In this document: positions 5,186 to 11,000 of the stretch, in pieces
Layout: the number at the start of each line of letters is the position of its first letter
Numbering within the stretch: the first letter of the stretch is position 1
Assembly: GCA_033764095.1 (NCBI GenBank)
Contig: JANRJF010000275.1
Span: forward strand, 1 to 11,000
DNA: 11,000 nucleotides
Direction of reading: 5' to 3'
Source of the DNA: JBDTMT01 sp033764095
GTDB lineage: Bacteria > Desulfobacterota > Binatia > HRBIN30 > CADEER01
Notes under the pieces: generated by a model
Told to the model about the DNA's origin: nothing
The model's input: only the letters and a program-made list of their open reading frames with translations
Databases searched by the model: none
Program-made: the position numbers and the translations under genes

Positions 5186-6133
5186 CTAGTGGTCGCCGGT
5201 CGCCATCTCGGCCGGCTGCGGGCGCAGCCACGAGGTGACGATCGAGGTGGCGAGGATCGCCGCGATCACCGCCAGCGAGGTGCCGATCGGGATCTTGTAG
5301 ATGTCCATCAGGCCCATCTTGGCGCCGACGAAGATCAGCACGAAGGCGAGGCCGACCTTGAGATAGTGGAAGCGGTCGATGGCGCCGGCGAGCAGGAAGA
5401 ACATCGAGCGCAGGCCGAGGATGGCGAAGATGTTCGAGGTGAAGACGATGAACGGGTCGGTGGTGACGGCGAAGATCGCCGGGATCGAGTCGATGGCGAA
5501 CACCAGGTCGGTGATCTCGATCAGCACCAGCACCAGCAGCAACGGCGTGGCGCGCCAGTGGCCATCGACGCGGGTGGTGAAGTGCGGTCCGTCGAGCGTC
5601 GAGGTCGAGGGCAGCACGCGGGTGAACAGGCGGAACAGCGGGTTGCGCTCCGGGTGCGGCTCGCTGTCGCGCTGGATCAACAGCTTGATGCCGGTGAGCA
5701 GCAGGAAGGCGCCGAAGACGTACATGATCCAGTGGAAGCGGCTGAGCAGCGCGGCGCCCAGGAAGATGAAGATGGCGCGCATCACCAGCGCGCCGAGGAT
5801 GCCCCAGAACAGGACCCGGTGCTGGTAGGCGGCGGGGATCCGGAAGGTGGAGAAGACGACCAGGAAGACGAAGATGTTGTCGACCGCCAGCGCCTTCTCG
5901 ATCAGGTAGCCGCTGAGGAACTCCATCGCCCGCTGCGCGCCGAAGGCGGCGGCGATCCAGCCGTTGAAGGCGAGCGCCAGGCTGATCCACACGACGCTCC
6001 AGATGGCGGCCTCGCGTACCTTCACGGCGTGCGCCTCGCGGTGGAAGACGCCCAGATCGAGCGCCAACATGGCGAGCACGAACAGCAGGAACCCGGCCCA
6101 CATCCACGGCGTCGCGACGGTTTCGATCGGCAT
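5186..6133 (-). CDS. alx: Alx/TerC family membrane protein, probable manganese exporter
   Basis: A 315-aa polytopic membrane protein close in length and motifs to E. coli Alx. About nine hydrophobic segments are visible (about 10-28, 43-63, 75-96, 106-130, 134-153, 196-218, 226-248, 258-276, 284-303). The TerC signatures are present: EKALAVDNIFVF (79-90, with E79 and D85), EITDLVFAIDSIPAIFAVTT (206-225, with E206, D209, D215) and NIFAILGLRSM (234-244). These acidic residues lie in or beside membrane helices, and in the family they are thought to bind the metal. Alx-type proteins export Mn2+ and respond to alkaline pH; tellurite-resistance naming is historical. A GAGG at 6141-6144 lies seven bases before the ATG. 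The gene converges on the DUF35 gene with only 12 bp between stops. In other bacteria such genes often sit behind a yybP-ykoY Mn riboswitch; I could not confirm one here. Confidence 0.92.
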   Translation of the reverse strand: MPIETVATPWMWAGFLLFVLAMLALDLGVFHREAHAVKVREAAIWSVVWISLALAFNGWIAAAFGAQRAMEFLSGYLIEKALAVDNIFVFLVVFSTFRIPAAYQHRVLFWGILGALVMRAIFIFLGAALLSRFHWIMYVFGAFLLLTGIKLLIQRDSEPHPERNPLFRLFTRVLPSTSTLDGPHFTTRVDGHWRATPLLLVLVLIEITDLVFAIDSIPAIFAVTTDPFIVFTSNIFAILGLRSMFFLLAGAIDRFHYLKVGLAFVLIFVGAKMGLMDIYKIPIGTSLAVIAAILATSIVTSWLRPQPAEMATGDH

Positions 6134-6179
6134 GGGACTGCCTCATTATGGCCGCCGGCGGGCGCCGACCAATAGATAG

Positions 6180-6207
6180 TTCGAGCGCCTCGAATCGGCT
6201 GAGCCGA
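6180..6207. promoter_or_regulatory. Two abutting perfect dyads in the alx/DUF3556 divergent region
   Basis: TTCGAG-CGC-CTCGAA (6180-6194) is followed without a gap by TCGGCT-G-AGCCGA (6195-6207). Both are perfect inverted repeats with odd centres. They lie 47 bp upstream of the alx ATG and 87 bp upstream of the DUF3556 ATG. Next to them, 6167-6182 is the only AT-rich patch in the region, and on the alx strand it reads ACTATCTATT, which could contain a -10 element. The pair may be a regulator-binding site or two stem-loops in the alx leader RNA. Confidence 0.45.
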
Positions 6208-6293
6208 AAGATCCCCGCTCCCCGGCCGGACGGCGCCGGCGGCGCGCACGCTGGTTGCCGCGCGGCGCCGATCTGTGGTTTCTGCGCCGACGT

Positions 6294-7934
6294 ATGAGCG
6301 CGAGCAGCGAGACGGCGGCGACGCCGCGGGACTTCAGCAGCCTGGTGCGGGCGGGGTGCGAGGACTACGTCCTGAAGGGCATCGGCCTGCCAGCGGCGGC
6401 CTACATCTTCCACGCCGTGAAGCTGACGCTGTTCGCGCTCGGCTGGATGTTCTTCGTCAGCTTCACGCCCGGCCTGGGCAGCCCGTGGCATCTCGGCGCC
6501 TGGGTGTTCGAGGGCGTCGCCTTCCAGAAGGCATTCATCTGGGGCTGCCTGATCGAGGTGCTCGGCTTCGGCTGCATGAGCGGGCCGCTCGGCTTCCGCA
6601 TCGTGCCGCCGTTCACCGCCTTCCTGCACTTCCTCTGGCCGGGGACGACCAAGCTGGCGCCGTTCCCCGACCTGCCGCTGTTCGGCGGCACGACGCGGTC
6701 GTGGTTCGACGTGGCGCTGTATGCCGGCTTCATCGCCGCGCTGCTGCGCGCGCTGATGGCGCCGGCGATCGGCGTCGCGCAGCTGTGGCCGATCGTGGTG
6801 CTGCTGCCGCTGTGCGGGCTGAGCGACAAGACCATCATCCTGGCGGCGCGCGTCGAGCATCACTTCGCCATGATCGTCTGCTTCCTGCTCGCCGCCGGCG
6901 GCAACTGGATCGCCGCCAGCAAGGCGGTGCAGCTGGCGATCTGGTTCTGGGCCGGCGTTTCCAAGCTCACCGTCGCCTTCGGCTACGTGGTGCCGATCAT
7001 GACGGTGAACAACCCGATGCTGCGCAGCCCGGAGCTGCGCCGCCGCATGTTCGTCGCCTACCCGCACGACCTGACGCCGTCGCCGCTCGGCAAGCTGATG
7101 GCGCACGCCGGCACGTTTCTGGAGTTCGCCGCGCCGCTGACGCTGGTCTGGGTCACCCACGCCGGCGGTCTACAGGTGCTCGGACTGATCTTCGTGCTGA
7201 TGCTGCACGGCTTCATCCTCAGCAACATGCCGGCCGGCGCGGTGTTCGAATGGAACCTGCTCAGCCTCTACGCAGCGGCGTTCCTGTTCATCGGCCACCC
7301 CACCGTGACGGTGCTCGACATCGACTCGCCGCTGGTTGCGCTCTACCTGTTCGTCGGGCTGATCGTCCTGCCGCTGGCCGGCAACCTGGTGCCGTCGCGC
7401 ATCTCGTTCCTGGTCGCCATGCGCTACTACGCCGGCAACTGGGCCTGGAGCGCCTGGCTGTTCCGCGGCGACAGCCAGGACAAGCTGGCCAGGCTGAAGC
7501 GGGTGGCGCCGCTGCTGCGCGAGCAGCTGGAGAAGTACGCCCCCGAGGAAGCGGCGCACATGGACACGCGCGGCTTCGCCTTCCGCTCGCTGCACCTGCA
7601 GGGCCGCGCGCTCGGCCTGCTGCTGCCGCGCGCCATCGCCGGCGGCCGCTTCGAGGACTACCGCTACTACGACGGCGAGATCATCGCCGCCTCGGTGCTC
7701 GGCTGGAATTTCGGCGAGGGGCACCTGTGCAACGAGCAGCTGCTGCGCAACATCCAGGCGCAGTGCCACTTCGCGCCCGGCGAGCTGCGCGCGATCATGG
7801 TCGAGTCGCAGCCGCTGCTCGGCTCGTCGCTGCACTGGCGCATCGTCGACGCGGTCGACGGCCAGCTCGAGGAGGGCTACGCGCCGCTCGCCGAGCTCAA
7901 GCAGCGCGCGCCCTGGGACTACGGGGCGCGATGA
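6294..7934 (+). CDS. DUF3556 polytopic membrane protein
   Basis: A 546-aa protein matching, from memory, DUF3556, a family of unknown function well represented in mycobacteria. Supporting blocks are YIFHAVKLTLFALGWMFF (37-54), a FQK...IEVLGFGC...GPLGFR region (78-102), GTTRSWFDVALYAGF (132-146) and WFWAGVSKLTVAFGYVVP (217-234). Roughly nine or ten membrane segments occupy residues 35-365. The last 150 or so residues (from about 390) are soluble and charged, with GWNFGEGHLCN (470-480) and HWRIVDAVDG (514-523). I know of no assigned reaction. Its TGA overlaps the ATG of the FAD oxidoreductase gene in ATGA, so the two are coupled and may form a membrane-anchored redox pair; that is inference. 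I prefer the ATG at 6294 to a TTG at 6255 because family members start just before this helix; no Shine-Dalgarno is visible for either. Confidence 0.8.
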   Translation: MSASSETAATPRDFSSLVRAGCEDYVLKGIGLPAAAYIFHAVKLTLFALGWMFFVSFTPGLGSPWHLGAWVFEGVAFQKAFIWGCLIEVLGFGCMSGPLGFRIVPPFTAFLHFLWPGTTKLAPFPDLPLFGGTTRSWFDVALYAGFIAALLRALMAPAIGVAQLWPIVVLLPLCGLSDKTIILAARVEHHFAMIVCFLLAAGGNWIAASKAVQLAIWFWAGVSKLTVAFGYVVPIMTVNNPMLRSPELRRRMFVAYPHDLTPSPLGKLMAHAGTFLEFAAPLTLVWVTHAGGLQVLGLIFVLMLHGFILSNMPAGAVFEWNLLSLYAAAFLFIGHPTVTVLDIDSPLVALYLFVGLIVLPLAGNLVPSRISFLVAMRYYAGNWAWSAWLFRGDSQDKLARLKRVAPLLREQLEKYAPEEAAHMDTRGFAFRSLHLQGRALGLLLPRAIAGGRFEDYRYYDGEIIAASVLGWNFGEGHLCNEQLLRNIQAQCHFAPGELRAIMVESQPLLGSSLHWRIVDAVDGQLEEGYAPLAELKQRAPWDYGAR

Positions 7935-9370
7935 GCGGGCTGGATGCTGTCGTCATCGGCTCGGGACCGAACGGGCTGGCGGCGGCGGTGGCGCTGGCGC
8001 GCGGCGGCGCGTCGGTGCTGGTGCTGGAGGCGCGCGAGTCGATCGGCGGCGGCATGCGCACCGCGGCGCTGACGCTGCCCGGCTTCGCGCACGACGTCTG
8101 CTCCGGCTGCCACCCGATGGGCGTGCTGTCGCCCTTCTTCCGCACCCTGCCGCTGGCCGAGCACGGCCTGCGCTGGCTGAGCGGATCGGCGTCGGCCGCG
8201 CACCCGCTCGACGATCAACCGGCGGTGCTGTTGCGCCGGTCGCTGGCGGAGACCGCGGCCCAGCTGGGCGCCGACGCGGCGGTCTATCGGCGCACCTTCG
8301 AGCCGTTCCTCGGCGATCCGCACGCGCTGCTCGCCGACCTGCTGGCGCCGTTGCGCCTGCCGTCCCACCCGCTGCGCCTGGCGCGCTTCGGGTTGCCCGG
8401 CCTGCTGCCGGCGACGACGCTGCTGCGCCGGCGCTTCCAGGATGCCCGCGCCCGCGCGCTGCTCGCCGGCTGCGCCGCGCATTCGATCCTGCCCCTGGAG
8501 CGACCGCTCAGCGCCGCGGTCGGATTGATCTTCGCGCTCACCGGTCACGTCGCGGACTGGCCGGTGGCGGCCGGCGGCTCGCAGGCGATCGGCGCGGCGC
8601 TCGCGTCGTATCTGCAATCGCTCGGCGGCCGCATCGAAACCGGCGTGCGCGTGCGCCGCCTCGCCGATCTGCCGCCGACCCGGGTGGTCCTGTTCGACAC
8701 CAGCCCGGCGCAGCTCGCCGAGATCGGCGCGCCGCTGCTGCCGGACGGCTACGTGCGGCGGCTGGCGCGCTATCGCTACGGGCCGGGGGTGTTCAAGCTC
8801 GACTTCGCGCTCGACGGGCCGATTCCGTGGCGCGATCCGCGTTGCCTGGAGGCGTCCACCGTGCACGTCGGCGGCACGCTCGACGAGATCACCGCCGCCG
8901 AGGCGGCGGTGTGGCGCGGCGAGCATCCGGAGCGGCCGTTCGTCATGGTCGTGCAGCAGAGCCAGTTCGATCCGAGCCGTGCGCCGGCTGGCCGCCACAC
9001 TGGCTACGCCTACAGCCACGTGCCGGCGGGCTCGACCGTCGACTACAGCGCGGCGATCGAAGCGCAGCTGGAGCGCTTTGCGCCCGGTTTCCGCGATCGC
9101 GTCCTCGCCCGCCACGTCATGCGCCCGGCCGACCTGGAGGCCGACAACGCCAACTACATCGGCGGCGCGATCACCGGCGGGGTCGCCGACCTGTCGCAGT
9201 TCTTCACTCGCCCGGTGGCGCGCCTCGATCCGTACAGCACGCCGCATCCGCGCCTGTTCATCTGTTCCGCCTCGACCCCGCCGGGCGGCGGCGTGCACGG
9301 CATGTGCGGCTACTTCGCCGCGCAGAGCGCGCTGCGGCGCTTGCGGACACTGCCGGCGACGCCGTTGTGA
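7931..9370 (+). CDS. CrtI/phytoene desaturase-like FAD oxidoreductase
   Basis: A 479-aa cytoplasmic or membrane-associated flavoprotein of the CrtI/amine-oxidase superfamily (COG1233). The N-terminal dinucleotide-binding motif is complete: VVIGSGPNGLAAAVALARGG (7-26), then E33 at the end of strand 2 for the ADP ribose, followed by GGGMRT (39-44). A WPVAAGGSQAIGAAL block (210-224) is typical of the family's FAD domain. The C-terminal FAD motif is RLFICSASTPPGGGVHGMCG (441-460). Family members desaturate, isomerise or saturate long hydrophobic polyenes and related lipids. No other carotenoid genes are in the window, so calling this a phytoene desaturase would go too far. The start overlaps the DUF3556 stop by 4 bp, which fixes the start and suggests translational coupling. 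The stop is at 9368-9370. Confidence 0.88.
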   Translation: MSGLDAVVIGSGPNGLAAAVALARGGASVLVLEARESIGGGMRTAALTLPGFAHDVCSGCHPMGVLSPFFRTLPLAEHGLRWLSGSASAAHPLDDQPAVLLRRSLAETAAQLGADAAVYRRTFEPFLGDPHALLADLLAPLRLPSHPLRLARFGLPGLLPATTLLRRRFQDARARALLAGCAAHSILPLERPLSAAVGLIFALTGHVADWPVAAGGSQAIGAALASYLQSLGGRIETGVRVRRLADLPPTRVVLFDTSPAQLAEIGAPLLPDGYVRRLARYRYGPGVFKLDFALDGPIPWRDPRCLEASTVHVGGTLDEITAAEAAVWRGEHPERPFVMVVQQSQFDPSRAPAGRHTGYAYSHVPAGSTVDYSAAIEAQLERFAPGFRDRVLARHVMRPADLEADNANYIGGAITGGVADLSQFFTRPVARLDPYSTPHPRLFICSASTPPGGGVHGMCGYFAAQSALRRLRTLPATPL

Positions 9371-9452
9371 ACCGGTCCAGGCTGTTAGTGCCGCCACCGG
9401 CCGCGCCGGAAAACTCGAGCGAGAAACGCGCGTGCTCGCCGCTGAGAAGATC

Positions 9453-9506
9453 ACCACCAAGACACCAAGGCACCAAGGTCTGAGGTCAGCTTGGTGTCTT
9501 GGTGGT
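9453..9506. repeat. Hairpin with CACCAAGR octamer-array arms
   Basis: Three tandem octamers, CACCAAGA (9455), CACCAAGG (9463) and CACCAAGG (9471), face two complementary ones, CTTGGTGT (9490) and CTTGGTGG (9498). The arms 9453-9469 and 9490-9506 pair perfectly over 17 bp. The element lies between the FAD oxidoreductase and the SDR and may end the upstream transcript, although no U-tract follows. Confidence 0.8.
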
Positions 9507-9559
9507 TGGCCTTGCTCCTGTGCGTGAAGTTTCAGGTCAGGCTGTTGGCTGTTAGGGGA

Positions 9560-9576
9560 GACCCGCCAAGCGGGTC
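9560..9576. promoter_or_regulatory. Small stem-loop upstream of the SDR gene
   Basis: GACCCGC (9560-9566), loop CAA, GCGGGTC (9570-9576) forms a perfect 7-bp stem 39 bases before the SDR ATG. It could be an operator or a leader hairpin. Apart from this and the octamer hairpin, I see nothing convincing in the 245 bp between the two genes. Confidence 0.35.
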
Positions 9577-9603
9577 GGCAACCGAGCTGTATCGTCGGGC
9601 GAA

Positions 9604-9610
9604 AGAGGGA
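9604..9610 (+). promoter_or_regulatory. Ribosome binding site of the SDR gene
   Basis: AGAGGGA ends five bases before the ATG at 9616. It fits the Shine-Dalgarno consensus and decides the start, which also places the TGGASGIG cofactor motif at the normal distance from the N-terminus. Confidence 0.7.
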
Positions 9611-9615
9611 GTGCG

Positions 9616-10374
9616 ATGAATTCGTTGGCAGGCAAGGTGGCGATCGTGACCGGCGGCGCGTCGGGGATCGGGGCGGCGACGGCGCGCGTGTTCGCGGCGG
9701 CGGGCGCCAAGGTGGTGATCGGCGACATGCAGGACGGCGCCGGCGTCGCCAAGGAGATCGGCGGCCTCTTTCACCCCGTCGATGTGCGCGACTCGGGGGC
9801 GGTGCAGGGGCTGGTCGCCCGCGCGGTCGGTGAGCTCGGTCGCCTGGATGTGCTGTTCAACAACGCCGGCATCGAGGCGCACGCGCCGCTCGCCGGCATG
9901 GAGGACGACGCGCATCGCAACATGATCGACGTCAACCTGCACGGGGTGTTCTACGGTCTCAAGTTCGGCATCCAGGCGATGCTGGCCAATCCCGGTCCGG
10001 CGCGCGGCTCGATCATCAACACCGCCAGCGTCGCCGGGCTGATCGGCACGCCGGGGCTGGGTTCATACGCGGCGACCAAGCACGCGGTGGTCGGCATGAC
10101 CCGCACCGCGGCGCTGGAGATGGGGTCGAGCGGCATCCGCGTCAACGCGGTGTGTCCTGGTGTCATCCGCACGCCGATGCTGGGCGGCTTCGAGGCGAGC
10201 GAGGAGATCCTCAGGCAGATCGGCAAGGCGCACGCGCTGCAGCGCATCGGCGAGCCGGTCGAGGTCGCGCGCCTGGTCTGTTTCCTGGCCAGCGACGACG
10301 CCTCGTTCATCACCGGCCAGGCGATCGCGGTCGACGGCGGCATGACCGCCGGCCTGCAGGTGCCGTCGAACTGA
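9616..10374 (+). CDS. Classical short-chain dehydrogenase/reductase
   Basis: A complete 252-aa SDR of normal length. The motifs are all present: TGGASGIG cofactor loop (12-19), Asp37 at the end of strand 2 (prefers NAD(H)), NNAG (82-85), Asn107, catalytic Ser138, Tyr151 and Lys155 in YAATK, PG at 181-182 and the C-terminal ITGQAIAVDGG (232-242). It catalyses reversible oxidation of a secondary alcohol, in the cytoplasm, probably as a tetramer. Many relatives are annotated FabG-like, hydroxysteroid or cyclohexanol dehydrogenases, and sequence alone does not separate these. It stands alone on the plus strand, 245 bp after the FAD gene and convergent with sufT. A second SDR lies at the left edge of the window. 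The 77 bp between its stop and the sufT stop show nothing notable. Confidence 0.92.
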   Translation: MNSLAGKVAIVTGGASGIGAATARVFAAAGAKVVIGDMQDGAGVAKEIGGLFHPVDVRDSGAVQGLVARAVGELGRLDVLFNNAGIEAHAPLAGMEDDAHRNMIDVNLHGVFYGLKFGIQAMLANPGPARGSIINTASVAGLIGTPGLGSYAATKHAVVGMTRTAALEMGSSGIRVNAVCPGVIRTPMLGGFEASEEILRQIGKAHALQRIGEPVEVARLVCFLASDDASFITGQAIAVDGGMTAGLQVPSN

Positions 10375-10451
10375 CTCGTCGTGGGCGGTCAGCCTGAAAC
10401 GGGCGGAGTTGGGCGCTGCAAAGCCGGCGGCCGCGAGCGCTCAGCTGCTGC

Positions 10452-11000
10452 TCATAACATGCCGAGCTCGAGCTTGGCCGCCTCGGTCATCATCGCCTGG
10501 TTCCAGGGCGGCTCGAAGACCACCTGCACGTCGGCCTCGGCGACGCCGGGGATGGCCTGGATGCGGGTCTTGGCGTCGTGCGCGATGACGTCGCCCATGC
10601 CGCAGCCGGGCGCGGTGAGCGTCATCTTCACGTCGACGCGGCTGCCGCCGCTCTCCAGGCGGGCGATGGCGAGGTCGTACACCAGGCCGAGCTCGACGAT
10701 GTTCACCGGGATCTCCGGATCGTAGACCTGGCGGAGCTGGGTGTAGACCTGCTCCTCGCTGACCTCGGCGTTGGGATCGACCGGACCGCTGTCGCCGCCG
10801 AGCACCGGCTTGCCGATCGCGTCGCCGTCCCTGCCCGACAGCCGATACAGCCCGCCGAACGACGGCACCTGCAGCGTGTAGCTGTCGCCGAGCGCCTGCG
10901 TGATCACCGCCGGCGTGTTGGCCTGCAGCAGCGTGGTGACCCCCTGCGGGATCATCACCACTTCGACATCGCGGCTCAGCGTCACTTCTTCGAATGCCAT
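10452..11000 (-). CDS. sufT: SufT, Fe-S cluster assembly/maturation factor
   Basis: A 182-aa protein matching the SufT layout. The N-terminal SufT-specific part (1-65) has VVMIPQGVTTLL (14-25), VITQALGDSYTLQV (32-45), GGLYRLSG (49-56) and the DGDAIGK turn. The MIP18/DUF59 domain follows, with VYDPEIPVNIVELGLVYDL (92-110), MTLTAPGCGMGDVIAHD (126-142, with the conserved Cys133) and VFEPPWNQAMMTEAAKLELGML (161-182) reaching the C-terminus. SufT acts in the cytoplasm in loading Fe-S clusters into target proteins and is often found with suf genes or alone. The start codon is the last three bases of the window. It fits the family N-terminus, but an upstream start outside the window cannot be excluded. 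No other suf gene is visible; one could lie just outside. Confidence 0.93.
   Translation of the reverse strand: MAFEEVTLSRDVEVVMIPQGVTTLLQANTPAVITQALGDSYTLQVPSFGGLYRLSGRDGDAIGKPVLGGDSGPVDPNAEVSEEQVYTQLRQVYDPEIPVNIVELGLVYDLAIARLESGGSRVDVKMTLTAPGCGMGDVIAHDAKTRIQAIPGVAEADVQVVFEPPWNQAMMTEAAKLELGML

Noticed and set aside
5186..6133. A tellurite resistance determinant
   Set aside because: The TerC name suggests it, but length and motifs match Alx-type manganese exporters, and no other ter genes are present.
5133..7160. A 675-codon minus-strand open frame spanning alx and the DUF3556 gene
   Set aside because: It crosses two real genes out of frame and reads as Arg/Ala/His-rich low-complexity sequence. 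It is a shadow of high-GC codon use.
6275..7930. A plus-strand frame without stops for about 550 codons, continuous with the FAD oxidoreductase and overlapping the DUF3556 gene
   Set aside because: Its translation is low-complexity and rich in Arg, Ala and Gly, as expected from an off-frame reading of GC-rich coding DNA, and it has no recognisable domain. The DUF3556 frame has clear membrane segments and family motifs, so the flavoprotein starts at 7931 and is not a fusion.

Overview
The window is a GC-rich chromosomal stretch with nine complete protein genes and one cut by the left edge. It carries no rRNA, tRNA, CRISPR array, insertion sequence or phage gene that I can see. The gene set includes an Ltp2-like thiolase-fold aldolase with a DUF35 partner, two short-chain dehydrogenases, a DUF3556 membrane protein, a CrtI-type flavoprotein, an Alx/TerC transporter and SufT. 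With the base composition and many short dispersed palindromes, this suggests a high-GC, lipid- or steroid-degrading bacterium, possibly an uncultured deltaproteobacterial or Binatota-like lineage or an actinobacterium. That placement is inference and weak.

Layout. 1-147 (-): start of an SDR. 261-1576 (-): two translationally coupled exported proteins, the second a lipoprotein, bracketed by two same-orientation copies of a C6T3/A3G6 hairpin repeat. 1871-3349 (+): a rearranged and degenerate sensor-kinase-like protein. 3477-5173 (+): a thiolase-like aldolase and its DUF35 OB-fold partner, a pairing known from steroid side-chain cleavage. 5186-6133 (-): Alx/TerC, convergent with the DUF35 gene. 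6294-9370 (+): DUF3556 membrane protein overlapping an FAD oxidoreductase by 4 bp, divergent from alx. 9616-10374 (+): a complete classical SDR. 10452-11000 (-): sufT.

How the genes fit together. The aldolase/DUF35 pair should retro-aldol cleave a beta-hydroxyacyl-CoA, and SDRs are the kind of enzyme that oxidises hydroxyl groups in such pathways, so a lipid or steroid catabolic setting is plausible. The substrate cannot be read from sequence. Alx and SufT are housekeeping genes for manganese homeostasis and Fe-S maturation and need not belong to it.

The most unusual items are three. First, the sensor-like protein at 1871-3349 has a degenerate ATPase domain placed before two diverged copies of a dimerisation/phosphoacceptor helix pair. 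Second, three intergenic hairpins have arms made of tandem 7- or 8-base units, with a different unit in each. Third, two perfect dyads abut in the alx/DUF3556 divergent region.
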